From NCBI GenBank assembly GCA_023381535.1, contig JAMCSN010000231.1, forward strand, positions 59,902-123,901: DNA of 64,000 bases. Direction: 5' to 3'. Of this stretch, positions 46,848-56,900 are shown piece after piece; positions within the stretch are counted from its first letter, which is position 1; each line of letters starts with the position of its first letter. This DNA comes from Bacteroidota bacterium. GTDB lineage: Bacteria; Bacteroidota; Ignavibacteria; Ignavibacteriales; Melioribacteraceae. The notes beneath the pieces were generated by a model. That model was not told the DNA's origin. It searched no databases and was given only the letters and a program-made list of their open reading frames with translations. The position numbers and the translations under genes were made by a program.

Positions 46848-48518
46848 TTATTTCTTAGCCCAGCTATCTTTAAGTGTAACGGTTCTATTGAACACCAACT
46901 TTTCGTCAGTTGTGTATTTTGTATCTACACAGAAATAACCGTGTCTTTCAAACTGGTATCTTTCACCGGGTTTGGAGTTTTTTAGAAATGGTTCTATCAA
47001 TGCGCCGGAAATTATTTCCAAAGAATTTTTGTTGATAAGATCGAGCCAATTTTCTTCAGCGCCAGGATTCTCCACATTGAATAACCGGTCATATAATCTG
47101 ACCTCGGCACCAACAGCATGTTTTGCAGAAACCCAATGAATAGTTCCTTTCACTTTTTTCGTGCTTGTGCCGGTGCCGCTTTTTGTTTCCGGATCAAAAG
47201 TACATCGCAGTTCAACAACTTCGCCTTTATCATTTTTAACAACTTCTTCGCATTTGATTATATAAGCGTAGCGCAGTCTCACATTTCCGCCGGGGATTAA
47301 TCTGTGATAACCCTTCGGCGGGTTTTCCATAAAATCACTTTGCTCAATAAAAATTTCTCTGCCAAACGGAATCTTCCGGCTTCCCATTGAAGAATCTTCA
47401 GGGTTGTTGACTGCATCTAGTTCTTCAACTGTATCCGGATAATTTGTAATTACAACTTTCAAAGGACGAAGTACCGCCATTGCGCGTTGAGCATGTTTGT
47501 TAAGATCATCGCGAATTGCATATTCAAGAAGAGCAATGTCGGTAAGCGCATCGCGCTTTGCAACACCGATTATCTCGGCAAAATTCTGAATTGCTTGCGG
47601 TGTATAACCTCTTCTTCTTATTCCACAAACGGTAGGCATTCGCGGATCGTCCCAGCCGTCAACATAATTTTCTTTTACAAGTTGAAGGAGCTTTCTTTTG
47701 CTCATCACAGTATAGTTAAGATTCAGACGCGCAAATTCTATCTGTTGCGGATGATGAATCCCGAGTTCATCCAAAAACCAATCGTAAAGCGGTCTGTGAT
47801 TTTCAAATTCCAGCGTGCAGATGGAATGCGTGATTCCCTCAATTGAATCTTCCAATCCATGCGCCCAATCGTAAGTTGGATAAATACACCACTTGTTTCC
47901 TTGACGGTGATGATCTTCATGCACAATGCGGTACATGATGGGATCCCGCAGATTAATGTTGGGAGAAGTCATATCGATTTTCGCGCGCAGTGTTTTCGTT
48001 CCGTTTGCAAATTCTCCATGGCGCATTCTCTCGAAAAGATTCAGATTCTCTTCAACGCTTCTGTTACGGTATGGACTTTCTTTGCCTGGTTCGGTTAAGG
48101 TGCCGCGTGTCTGCCTTATCTCGTCCGCGGTTTGATCATCAACATATGCTTTTCCTTTTTTGATCAGCTGAACCGCCCATTCATACATTTTTTCAAAATA
48201 ATCAGAACCGAAAAAAACACGATCCTCAAAATCTCCGCCGAGCCATCTAACATCTTCAATTATCGAATCAACATATTCTTGTTCTTCTTTGCTTGGGTTT
48301 GTGTCATCAAAGCGAAGATTGAATTTACCCTTGTAGTCTCTAGCTATACCATAATTTAAGCAGATTGATTTAGCGTGACCGATATGCAAATAACCGTTCG
48401 GTTCTGGAGGAAACCTGGTACAGATCGTTTTCCCGTTCCACCGGTTGGATTTTATATCTTCATCAATTAATTCATAAATAAAATTTTTGGGTTTCGTTAC
48501 GTTATTATTTTCTTCCAT
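46848..48518 (-). CDS. glnS: Glutaminyl-tRNA synthetase
   Basis: A 556-residue class I synthetase for direct glutaminylation of tRNA-Gln. Signatures are [65 protein letters not shown] and the KMSKS loop VMSKRKL. The C-terminal part has the two beta-barrel anticodon-binding domains. Length matches E. coli GlnS (about 554). Its 3' end converges with gltX over a 29-bp gap with no obvious terminator. Confidence 0.97.
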   Translation of the reverse strand: MEENNNVTKPKNFIYELIDEDIKSNRWNGKTICTRFPPEPNGYLHIGHAKSICLNYGIARDYKGKFNLRFDDTNPSKEEQEYVDSIIEDVRWLGGDFEDRVFFGSDYFEKMYEWAVQLIKKGKAYVDDQTADEIRQTRGTLTEPGKESPYRNRSVEENLNLFERMRHGEFANGTKTLRAKIDMTSPNINLRDPIMYRIVHEDHHRQGNKWCIYPTYDWAHGLEDSIEGITHSICTLEFENHRPLYDWFLDELGIHHPQQIEFARLNLNYTVMSKRKLLQLVKENYVDGWDDPRMPTVCGIRRRGYTPQAIQNFAEIIGVAKRDALTDIALLEYAIRDDLNKHAQRAMAVLRPLKVVITNYPDTVEELDAVNNPEDSSMGSRKIPFGREIFIEQSDFMENPPKGYHRLIPGGNVRLRYAYIIKCEEVVKNDKGEVVELRCTFDPETKSGTGTSTKKVKGTIHWVSAKHAVGAEVRLYDRLFNVENPGAEENWLDLINKNSLEIISGALIEPFLKNSKPGERYQFERHGYFCVDTKYTTDEKLVFNRTVTLKDSWAKK

Positions 48519-48573
48519 CGCTCAATAAATTTATGACTAAATAGTGGCTATAAAATTACGGAATTGCGAAAAC

Positions 48574-48608
48574 AAAAAACCCGATTTTTCACATTAAAAA
48601 TCGGGTTT
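48574..48608 (-). terminator. Terminator of the tRNA-Leu(CAA) transcript
   Basis: On the minus strand AAACCCGATTTTT-AATGTG-AAAAATCGGGTTT then TTT. A 13-bp perfect stem begins 8 bp after the tRNA and ends the transcript before glnS. Confidence 0.9.
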
Positions 48609-48615
48609 ATGCAAG

Positions 48616-48701
48616 TACCGAAGGCCGGACTCGAACCGGCACGAGGTTTAAGCCTCACTGGATTTTGAGTCCAGCGCGTCTACCAATTCCGCCACTTCGG
48701 C
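48616..48701 (-). tRNA. tRNA-Leu (anticodon CAA)
   Basis: An 86-nt class II tRNA with acceptor GCCGAAG/CTTCGGT, anticodon arm CTGGA-CTCAAAA-TCCAG (anticodon CAA, reads UUG), long variable arm GAGGCTTAAACCTC and T arm GCCGG-TTCGAGT-CCGGC. The 3' CCA is not encoded. A damaged copy of its 5' half lies 55 bp upstream. Confidence 0.95.
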
Positions 48702-48755
48702 AAATTAAATTACTTCAAACTTTATTAAGAACTTTTTCCTATGTCTAATAACAAG

Positions 48756-48893
48756 CTCACTGGATTTTGAGTCCAGCACGCCTTCCTGCTCGCTTCGCTT
48801 TCGCGAGAGCGCCCGCCTCGGCAAGCCGGGAAGCGGGCCAGTAGGCAAGTCTACCAACCTGTCCCTATCTTATCGGGATTCCGCCACTTCGGC
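48756..48893 (-). pseudogene. tRNA-Leu(CAA) 5'-half copy interrupted by two palindromic insertions
   Basis: Reading the minus strand from 48893: GCCGAAGTGGCGGAAT (exact tRNA start), then a 20-bp foreign unit containing CCCGATAAGATAGGG, then TTGGTAGAC (exact), then about 67 bp of GC-rich palindromes (CGGCTTGCCG, CGCTCTCGCGAAAGCG), then GTGCTGGACTCAAAATCCAGTGAG, which differs from the intact gene at one base (GCGC to GTGC). The variable arm, T arm and 3' acceptor strand are missing. It cannot fold as a tRNA. The next 118 bp to the SDR gene hold nothing I recognise. Confidence 0.85.
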
Positions 48894-49011
48894 ATTTGTC
48901 AATTGCAATTCTAAAATTGCGATGCAAAGGTAATAAAGTAATCAAAGCGAATCAAGATTTGGAATTGCTTGTTTGATGATTCAAATTGTAAAACTTATTT
49001 GTCTTCGGTAT

Positions 49012-49716
49012 TTACCAGCTGATTTCTTTTTTATCACGAATAAATTTTCCGGTGAGTGAACGAGGTGCTTCAGTTGCCAACCAAACAGCAGTTTCAGCGC
49101 CCTTCTCAACCGAACGCGTAGCGTTTTTTCCTCCCATATCCGTTCTTACCCAACCGGGACAAACGGAATTCACGGAAATACCTTTGCCGGAAAGTTCCGA
49201 TGCGAATTGGCGAGTGATAGCATTGAGCGCAGTTTTTGAAATGCTGTAAGCCGGAGAATAATTCGTCATACCGGACAGCGCACCTGCACTGCTTGAGATA
49301 TTGATTATCCTCCCGCCTTTGGTCATGAATTCCAAAAAATTTTGAATCACGAGCAGTGGTCCAAAAGTATTTGTTCTAAAAGTATCCTCTAAAATTTTAC
49401 TACTCATTGAAATAATGCTTCCGGATTCGATGAGAATGGCAGCGTTATTTACCAACACATCAAGATGATCATACTTTTCAGAAAAAATTCGTGCGGCATT
49501 AATTATACTTTGAGAATCAGCAACATCCATTTGAAGAAAGGTAATTTCAATCCCTTTTTCAGCAAGCGTTCTCGAAGCGTTCATTCCCCTTTCTTTATCC
49601 CTTGCCGTGAGAACAATACGAAAACCTTTTTGCCCCAGTTGGTTGGCAATCTCGTAACCAATGCCTTTGTTAGCTCCGGTTATAAGCACAGTTTTTTTGT
49701 TGTCACTATTTTTCAT
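49012..49716 (-). CDS. Short-chain dehydrogenase/reductase
   Basis: A 234-residue classical SDR. The NAD(P)-binding turn is TGANKGIGYEIA (residues 13-24), NNAA at 90-93, catalytic Ser in NISSSAG, and the Tyr157-x3-Lys161 pair in YSISK. The TARDKERG stretch after strand 2 favours NADP. It resembles plant/bacterial carbonyl reductases. It follows the COG2085-type dehydrogenase by 7 bp, so both are probably in one unit. Substrate unknown. Confidence 0.9.
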   Translation of the reverse strand: MKNSDNKKTVLITGANKGIGYEIANQLGQKGFRIVLTARDKERGMNASRTLAEKGIEITFLQMDVADSQSIINAARIFSEKYDHLDVLVNNAAILIESGSIISMSSKILEDTFRTNTFGPLLVIQNFLEFMTKGGRIINISSSAGALSGMTNYSPAYSISKTALNAITRQFASELSGKGISVNSVCPGWVRTDMGGKNATRSVEKGAETAVWLATEAPRSLTGKFIRDKKEISW

Positions 49717-49723
49717 GATGGGA

Positions 49724-50365
49724 CTACTTCATCAATAACTTGAATGCATGTGTCCAGTGGTTATTTTTGAATCCAAAGACAATCCAAAGCATTGCAAACG
49801 CTTCCAAAAGATAAGACTGAGAAATGTCGCCGATATCAATTACATTTTGCCAGCCGAAACTTATAGCAAAATCTGTAACAGTTTTTTTTGCAGATGAATC
49901 GTTCCCGGCAATCACAAGATCAGGATTCCCCTCTTCCAATTTAGGATTCACCATTATAAATGCGCTGATTGTGTTGAATGCTTTCACCACTTTTGAATCC
50001 GGCAGCAATGATTGAATTCTTTCTCCTGCGGAATGCCCGAATGAGGAATCCAATTTAGGCGGAGCGCCGTTCGAAAAATCGAGAGGATTCGTTACATCAA
50101 TCACAATTTTATTTTTGAAATTACTTTTGCCGGCAAGCGCAACCGCATTTTCTGTACCCGCCCAAGAAGTTGCTAAAATAATAACGTCACCAAAACCAGC
50201 CGCTTCCGCAAATGAACCGACACTTGCTTTCTGTCCGGCATTCTTCAACCAATCGTTTAATTTGCTTGCATCCCGTGTACCAATTTTCACTTCGTTGCCG
50301 GTTCTTAAAAAACCGTTTGCCAATTGCTGACCAACTGTTCCGGATCCCAGAATTCCAATCTTCAT
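49724..50365 (-). CDS. NADP-dependent dehydrogenase of the F420:NADP oxidoreductase-like (COG2085) family
   Basis: A 213-residue Rossmann protein. I use the ATG at 50365 (MKIGILGSGTVGQQLANGF) with AAAGGAAG upstream; a longer frame to 50395 adds ten unlike residues. GTRDASKL after strand 2 is the NADP phosphate site of the family. VIDVTNPLDF and VKAFNTISAFIMVNPK are also typical. Most bacterial members lack F420 and their substrates are unknown. Confidence 0.85.
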   Translation of the reverse strand: MKIGILGSGTVGQQLANGFLRTGNEVKIGTRDASKLNDWLKNAGQKASVGSFAEAAGFGDVIILATSWAGTENAVALAGKSNFKNKIVIDVTNPLDFSNGAPPKLDSSFGHSAGERIQSLLPDSKVVKAFNTISAFIMVNPKLEEGNPDLVIAGNDSSAKKTVTDFAISFGWQNVIDIGDISQSYLLEAFAMLWIVFGFKNNHWTHAFKLLMK

Positions 50366-50401
50366 CGTACTTCCTTTCAAAATTTGTTTTTGCAATTAAT
50401 G

Positions 50402-50503
50402 AATGAGTCTACTCTAAAAAGGTATTTCAGTTGCCCAACAGTTACGATTCCGGTATAAATTAGCAGTAGAAAAATTTGAAAATGACCTTTTTAGATTCGC
50501 CTC
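50402..50503. repeat. 102-bp MITE-like repeat, copy 1
   Basis: Differs from the copy at 52786-52887 by 3 of 102 bases. Its ends carry imperfect inverted repeats: TCTAAAAAGGT-ATTTCA on the left against TGAAAATG-ACCTTTTTAGA on the right. No coding frame. It lies between the dehydrogenase gene and the AGCS symporter gene. Confidence 0.9.
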
Positions 50504-50565
50504 TTGAATGTCATTTCACTAAACTGCGATTTCAAAAAAAACGTTCCACTCCTTACTGCCCCTCA

Positions 50566-51903
50566 TTAAAGTTCATCCAGCTTTCCTTTCCACAAATATT
50601 TTTCTGTTTCTTTTACGATAACTTTATGCAATAGGAGAAGCGAAACTAAGTTTGGAATTGCCATGAGCGCATTTGTTATATCTGCAAAAGTCCAAACTAT
50701 ATTTAGAGATACAACGCAACCGATGAAAACAAAAACTACCCAAGTCCATCGGTACGGTAGAACGGTTTTCGAGCCGAATAAATATTCCATCGCTTTCTCA
50801 CCGTAGTAAGACCAACCGAGTATAGTAGAAAACACAAACGTCAGCAAACCAACCGAAAGAAGTATTGGTCCAACGATTGGGACATCCGCAAAAGCATGCT
50901 GGGTTAGTATTGCACCGTTATACCCTTTCGTCCAATCATAAGAATTAACAACGACTAATCCGGTGAACGCACAAACAACAACAGTATCCCAGAAGGTACC
51001 GGTTGAAGAAACCAGAGCTTGCCTTACCGGGTTTTTTGTTTGTGCTGCCGCGGCAACAATCGGCGCACTACCTAAACCGGATTCATTCGAAAAAAGTCCA
51101 CGTGCGATTCCGTATCGGATTGCTTCTTTAACTCCTGCACCGACAAACCCGCCGACCATCGCATGACTGGTGAATGCGCTTGTAAAAATCAATCCTAAAG
51201 ATTGCGGTATTGTTGAATAATTTATCACCAAAAGTATTATGCATCCTAAGACATAAAATATTGCCATGAACGGAACAAGAGCTTCGCAAACTTTTGCTAT
51301 GGATTTTATTCCGCCAATGATAACTATTGCAGTTAGTATAGCAAGCACTGCACCAGTAATCCAATTCGAAATTCCGAATGTTTCGTTTACCAACTGTGAA
51401 ATTGAATTTGCTTGAACCATGTTTCCGATTCCGAATGCCGTAACAGCTGTTAGTCCGGCGAAAATTACGCCGAGCCATTTCATATTCAAACCTTTTTCAA
51501 GAACGTACATAGGACCACCAGCCATCAATCCTTCTTTATTAATCGTTCGGTACTTAACGGAGAGAAGCGCTTCGGAATATTTTGTTGCAATTCCGAAAAC
51601 TCCAGTTAACCACATCCACAGTACAGCTCCGGGACCTCCGGCAGCAATTGCGGTTGATACGCCGACAATATTTCCGGTACCGATTGTAGCAGCTAAAGCC
51701 GTAGTCATCGCACCGAATTGACTTATATCGCCTTCCCCTTCTTTCGATCTCCCTAATGAAATCTTTATCGCCTTGCCGATAAACCGTTGAACAAATTTCA
51801 ATCGAACAGTTAGAAAAATATGTGTGCCGAAAAGAAGAACCAGAAGAGGGATGCCCCAAACAAGATCGCTTACTTGTGATAGGATGTTTTCCAGCTGCTG
51901 CAT
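50566..51903 (-). CDS. Alanine/glycine:cation symporter (AGCS family)
   Basis: A 445-residue inner-membrane amino-acid transporter with about 10-11 helices. GAMTTALAATIGTGNIVGVSTAIAAGGPGAVLWMW is the family signature near residue 65, and GLGSAPIVAAAAQTKNPVRQALVSSTG is also conserved. It imports alanine or glycine with Na+ (or H+). It is monocistronic or paired with the esterase gene 65 bp upstream; both lie between the two 102-bp repeats. Confidence 0.93.
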   Translation of the reverse strand: MQQLENILSQVSDLVWGIPLLVLLFGTHIFLTVRLKFVQRFIGKAIKISLGRSKEGEGDISQFGAMTTALAATIGTGNIVGVSTAIAAGGPGAVLWMWLTGVFGIATKYSEALLSVKYRTINKEGLMAGGPMYVLEKGLNMKWLGVIFAGLTAVTAFGIGNMVQANSISQLVNETFGISNWITGAVLAILTAIVIIGGIKSIAKVCEALVPFMAIFYVLGCIILLVINYSTIPQSLGLIFTSAFTSHAMVGGFVGAGVKEAIRYGIARGLFSNESGLGSAPIVAAAAQTKNPVRQALVSSTGTFWDTVVVCAFTGLVVVNSYDWTKGYNGAILTQHAFADVPIVGPILLSVGLLTFVFSTILGWSYYGEKAMEYLFGSKTVLPYRWTWVVFVFIGCVVSLNIVWTFADITNALMAIPNLVSLLLLHKVIVKETEKYLWKGKLDEL

Positions 51904-51968
51904 AAGACCTCGCTTTAATAATTGATCAATTTATTTTTCCGAATTTCCGTTAATGTGATAGTGGAAAA

Positions 51969-52700
51969 TCATTTCAAACTATCTATAATCAATGAGAGAT
52001 AATCCGGAAACATTTTCTTCCATGAATCCCAATCATGCCCTGAAGACGGACGAACGTCTAACAAATGTGGGATCTCTTTTGAATGCAGTATTTCGCTCAT
52101 TGCTTTGTTGTCTTCAAGCGATTCATCCCATTCACCGGTTCCGAGAACAATCAACATTTTTTTTATTCGATCAAGATACCACTGATCGGTAAGATTGGGC
52201 ATGTAATCCGGCGGATTGTTAAAGTAACAGTTATCATCATAATAACCGAATATAAATTGATGAATGTCGAATTCTCCGCTCATACTGAGTAAGAATTTCA
52301 CTCTGTCCGGATGTTTGAATGCAAGGTTAAGTGCGTGATACCCGCCGAAACTACAACCGGCTACGGCAACATCTTTCGCAGCACATTCGAACTTCGCAAA
52401 CTCAATGACATCATTTAGAATGGTGCGTTCATACGCAATGTGGGTTTTAACACGGTCTGCCGGATGAATTGAGTAATTGTACCAGCTTCGCGAGTCAATT
52501 CCATCTACACAATAAATTTTTATTTTGCCGCTATCGATCAGATGCTCAGCAGAACAAATCAAACCACTATCCTTCATTTCATAATATCTGCCGAGTGATG
52601 TGGGGAATAAAACTATCGGATAGCCTGAACTGCCGAATACAAGCATTTCAAAATCACAACCAAGATATTGTGTATAAAACTTGTGGTAGAATTCTTGCAT
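51969..52700 (-). CDS. Alpha/beta-hydrolase, esterase-D-like
   Basis: A 243-residue putative esterase. The nucleophile elbow is AGCSFGGYHA with Ser117; a late HDWDSWKKMFPDYL supplies the likely catalytic His. VFGSSGYPIVLFPTS at the N-terminus and the absence of a signal peptide fit the cytosolic Esterase family (Pfam Esterase). The natural ester is unknown. The gene stands alone downstream of the second 102-bp repeat. Confidence 0.85.
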   Translation of the reverse strand: MQEFYHKFYTQYLGCDFEMLVFGSSGYPIVLFPTSLGRYYEMKDSGLICSAEHLIDSGKIKIYCVDGIDSRSWYNYSIHPADRVKTHIAYERTILNDVIEFAKFECAAKDVAVAGCSFGGYHALNLAFKHPDRVKFLLSMSGEFDIHQFIFGYYDDNCYFNNPPDYMPNLTDQWYLDRIKKMLIVLGTGEWDESLEDNKAMSEILHSKEIPHLLDVRPSSGHDWDSWKKMFPDYLSLIIDSLK

Positions 52701-52785
52701 CAGCTTCCCATTTAACTCTTCGGTGAGTAATTGATTCCGGACAAATATAAAGAAGTGAATCTAAAGTTGCTTATTGATTGGAATA

Positions 52786-52887
52786 AATGAGTCTACTCTA
52801 AAAAGGTATTTCAGTTGCCAAAAGGTTACGATTCCGGTATAAATTAGCAGTAGAAAAATTTGAAAATGACCTTTTTAGATTCGCCTC
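52786..52887. repeat. 102-bp MITE-like repeat, copy 2
   Basis: The same 102-bp sequence and orientation as at 50402-50503, with 3 mismatches clustered in the middle (CCAAAAGGTT against CCCAACAGTT). The two copies flank the symporter and esterase genes, 2.3 kb apart. Confidence 0.9.
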
Positions 52888-52893
52888 ATAAAT

Positions 52894-52930
52894 GAAAAAG
52901 CCGTCAAGCTTTTGCAAACGTGACGGCTTT
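52894..52930 (-). terminator. Rho-independent terminator after the dihydroorotate-dehydrogenase-like gene
   Basis: On the minus strand AAGCCGTCA-CGTTTGCAAAAGCT-TGACGGCTT followed by TTTC, a 9-bp stem 16 bp after the stop at 52947. Confidence 0.88.
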
Positions 52931-52946
52931 CTCTAATGTGCTTCTA

Positions 52947-53945
52947 CTAAAGTATAGTTTTATAGCTTTGAAGAAGTTTCATATAATTCGCACGTTCAAA
53001 CGCAGCGGGCTCTGCAATCGATTTTTGACTCATGCTTCCTTTCATCATATCAACCGATTCATATTCATTTTCTTCCATCCACAACTTCATTCCTTCGATA
53101 ACTTGTCCAATCCGGTCCACACCGTTTAACAACAACTCCGAGCACATCATCGCAACGTCTCCGCCTGCCATGATGATTTTAATTGCATCAAGATGTGAGT
53201 GAATACCGCTTGTGGCTGCCATACTTGCTTTGACGTTTCCATAAAGAATTGCAATCCAGCGTAACGGTAAACGCATTTCCCAATTTGTACTCAACATCAG
53301 GTTCGGAACAACTTCCAACTTTTCCAAATCAAAATCCGGCTGATAAAATCTATTGAACAAAACAAGTCCATCGGCTCCGGCTTCATCAAGATTCTTTGCC
53401 ATGTTCGACATAGAAGAAAAGAATGGACTCAGTTTAATAGCTACCGGAATCTTCACCTTACTCTTCACAGCTTTCAACGTATCGACGTACATCTTCTCAA
53501 TTTCCGAACCCGGAATGTTTGGATTGGTCGGTATATAATAAACATTCAGTTCCAATGCATCGGCACCGGCTTGTTCAATATTTTGTGCGTACTTAATCCA
53601 GCCGCCATTGCTAACACCATTGATACTTCCAATAACCGGTATGTCAACTGATTTTTTCAACTTCGCAATATGATCGAGATATTGGTAGGGACCGAGATGA
53701 AATTTTTCCGGTTCCGGAAAGTAGCTCAACGCTTCGGCATAACTATCGGTATGATTCGATAAATAATGATCTAATTCTCCGGACTCATGAACAATCTGTT
53801 CTTCAAACAAAGAATACACAACGACTGCAGCAGCACCGGCATCTTCCATCGCTTTAACGGTATCAACACTTTGAGAAAGCGGCGATGCAGATGGAACGAT
53901 CGGATTCTTTAGATTCAGTCCCATGTACTTGGTTGATAGATTCAT
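52947..53945 (-). CDS. Dihydroorotate dehydrogenase-like flavoprotein
   Basis: A 332-residue TIM-barrel FMN protein. The N-terminus [17 protein letters not shown] and [29 protein letters not shown] and [13 protein letters not shown] follow the PyrD fold. It belongs to the dihydroorotate-dehydrogenase-like family often found beside pyruvate:ferredoxin oxidoreductase, and its true substrate is not established. The gene follows the oxidoreductase by 32 bp on the same strand and ends in a terminator, so the two form a unit. It is not a confident pyrD. Confidence 0.85.
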   Translation of the reverse strand: MNLSTKYMGLNLKNPIVPSASPLSQSVDTVKAMEDAGAAAVVVYSLFEEQIVHESGELDHYLSNHTDSYAEALSYFPEPEKFHLGPYQYLDHIAKLKKSVDIPVIGSINGVSNGGWIKYAQNIEQAGADALELNVYYIPTNPNIPGSEIEKMYVDTLKAVKSKVKIPVAIKLSPFFSSMSNMAKNLDEAGADGLVLFNRFYQPDFDLEKLEVVPNLMLSTNWEMRLPLRWIAILYGNVKASMAATSGIHSHLDAIKIIMAGGDVAMMCSELLLNGVDRIGQVIEGMKLWMEENEYESVDMMKGSMSQKSIAEPAAFERANYMKLLQSYKTIL

Positions 53946-53977
53946 GTTAGCTCCAACTTGAATTCAAAATTATTTTA

Positions 53978-56900
53978 TCAGTTTTTAGTTTCGGATTTTT
54001 CTTCACCGCCGTTTTTCGAGAAATCAAATCCAGCCATCTGCTCGTAAATCTTCCATCGTTTTAAAACTTCTTCTTGAGCTGCAACTAATAAATGCTGCGC
54101 TTCGGTCGGATGAGATTTAGTTAACATCTTATAACGAGTTTCTTTGTAGATGTAATCTTCCAACTTGATTTTCGGAGCTTTAGAATCAAGCTTAAGCGGA
54201 TTCTTTCCTTCTTTCAAACTATCGGGGTTGTATCTGAACAACGGCCAATAACCGCTTTCGACTGCGAGTTTCTGACTCTCCATTCCTTTAGCCATGTTAA
54301 TGCCGTGAGCGATACAGTGACTGTAAGCAATAATTAACGACGGACCGTTGTAAGCTTCAGCTTCAAGGAACGCACGGATTGTCTGTGCATCATTTGAACC
54401 CATAGCAACTTTTGCGACGTAAACATTGCCGTAATTCATTGCCATCATCGCCAAATCTTTTTTCGGAGTCGGTTTTCCGGCAGCAGCAAATTTTGCAACG
54501 GCACCCATGCCGGTAGATTTCGACATTTGTCCGCCCGTGTTGGAGTAAACTTCGGTATCCAAAACCAAAATGTTGACGTTCTTACCGGAGGCAATAACGT
54601 GATCTAATCCGCCGTAACCGATATCGTAAGCCCATCCGTCGCCGCCGATAATCCAAACCGATTTTTTTACTAGATAGTCTGCAACTTCCAAAAGTTTTTT
54701 GGCATCTACGGACTTTTCACCAGAAAGTTTTTTCTTCAACTCAGCTACACGTTCTCTCTGGTCATAAATTCCGGCTTCATCTTTTTGATCCGCATGAACA
54801 ATGGCGTCAACAAATTCTTTTCCAAGTTTATCAGTGAACTTTACCACAAGTTCATTTGCAAACTGAAATTGTTTATCGATTGCCAAACGCATACCGAAAC
54901 CAAATTCGGCATTGTCTTCAAAAAGTGAATTCGACCATGCTGGTCCGCGTCCTTCTTTGTTAACTGCCCACGGTGTTGTCGGCAAGTTGCCGCCGTATAT
55001 TGATGAGCATCCGGTTGCGTTGGCAACCATTGCTCTATCGCCGAACAACTGTGAAACTAATTTCACATAAGGAGTTTCGCCGCAACCTGAACAAGCGCCG
55101 GAGTATTCGAACAACGGCTCGAGCAACTGATTGCTTTTTACAAGACCGGTGTTTACGAGTCTTCTATCAATTTCAGGTAAGTTCAAGAAGTAATCGTAGT
55201 TTGCTCTTTCTTGCTCGCGGATTGGAATCTGGGGAACCATGTTGAGTGCTTTGAGACGTGTTTCCTTTTTATTTTTAGCCGGACAAACTTCGTAACACAA
55301 TTCGCATCCGGTACAGTCTTCAACTGCAGTTTGAATAGTATATGCATATCCATCCGGAAATTCTTTTCCTTTTGCGTCCATGGATTTAAATGTTGCCGGC
55401 GCGTCTTTCAATAACTGTTTATCGTAAACTTTAATTCTAATTGCAGCGTGCGGACAAACGAGCGCACACTTGCCGCACTGAATACACCATTCTGGATCCC
55501 ATTGCGGAACTTCGAGCGCAATGTTTCGTTTCTCCCATTGTGTCGTAGCCGATGGAAAAGTTCCATCTATAGGCATCTCGCTAACTTTAACTTGGTCGCC
55601 TTTACCTTCCATCATTTTTGCAAGAACGTTGCGCACGTAATCCGGAGCTTTCGGTGAAACTGTTGGAGGAATTTGAATCGAACTTGTTGCCTCTGCCGGA
55701 ACATCTATCTTGAATAAATTGTCGAGAGTATGGTCAACAGCTTCGAAATTCTTTTTAACAATTTCTTCTCCCTTTGCACCGTAAGTTTTCTTGATCGACT
55801 TTTTAATTTGCTCAATCGCTTCATCCTTGGGAAGAATTCCGGAAATTGCGAAGAAGCATGTCTGCATAATCGTATTAACTCTGCTTCCCATTCCGGTTTT
55901 GTTCGCAACCGAGTAACCGTCAATCACATAGAAATTTAATTTCTTATCAATGATCTGCTGCTGGACCTTGGTTGGAAGTTTATCCCACGTTTCTTCCGTT
56001 GGATAAGGACTGTTCAGCAAGAACGTTCCACAGTTTTCGATATTCCCCAGTACATCAAATTTCTCAAGCAGACCGAACGTGTGGCAGCCGACGAACTTTG
56101 CAGATTGAATCAAGTATGATGAGTGAATTGGTTTTCTTCCGAATCGTAAGTGAGACACGGTTGTTGAACCGGATTTTTTGGAATCATAAACAAAATAACC
56201 TTGCGCATAATTTTCTGTTTCTTCGCCAATAATCTTTATCGAATTTTTATTCGCACCGACTGTTCCATCGGCACCCAATCCATAGAAAAGACATCTTACA
56301 ACTTCATCTCCTTCAGTAACAAAGCTCTCATCAACATCCAAGCTTGTGAATGTTACGTCGTCAATTATTCCTACCGTAAAATGATTTTTCGGTTCATCTT
56401 GTTTCAAATTATCGAACACAGCTTTTACCATCGCCGGTGTAAATTCTTTTGATGATAAACCGTAACGTCCGCCAACAATTTTAGGCATTTTTGCAAACGG
56501 CGGTTTGTTGGAACTCATCGCTTCTGAAATTGCGGAAACAACATCAAGATAGAGAGGTTCACCAAGCGATCCCGGTTCTTTTGTTCTGTCTAAAACAGCT
56601 ATCTTCTCAACCGTCTTTGGAAACGCAGCTAACAAATGTTTTGCAGAGAACGGTCTGTACAATCTTACTTTTAGAATACCAACTTTTTCTTCCTTCCTCT
56701 CAGTTAAATACTCAACAGCTTCTTGAGCGGCTTCAGCACCGGAGCCCATAATTACAATAATCCGTTTTGCATCCGGTGCACCGTAATAATCGAACAACTT
56801 ATATTGTCTTCCGGTAATCTTCGCAAATTCATCCATTGCATTTTGAATAATCTCCGGACACGCATCATAAAATTTGTTGACAGTTTCTCTACCTTGGAAA

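Noticed and set aside
48756..48893. Integration site (attR/attL) of a mobile island at tRNA-Leu
   Set aside because: Islands normally duplicate the 3' end of a tRNA; here the 5' half is duplicated and no integrase is near.
50402..52887. Composite transposon
   Set aside because: No transposase frame in either repeat or between them; the repeats are only 102 bp.
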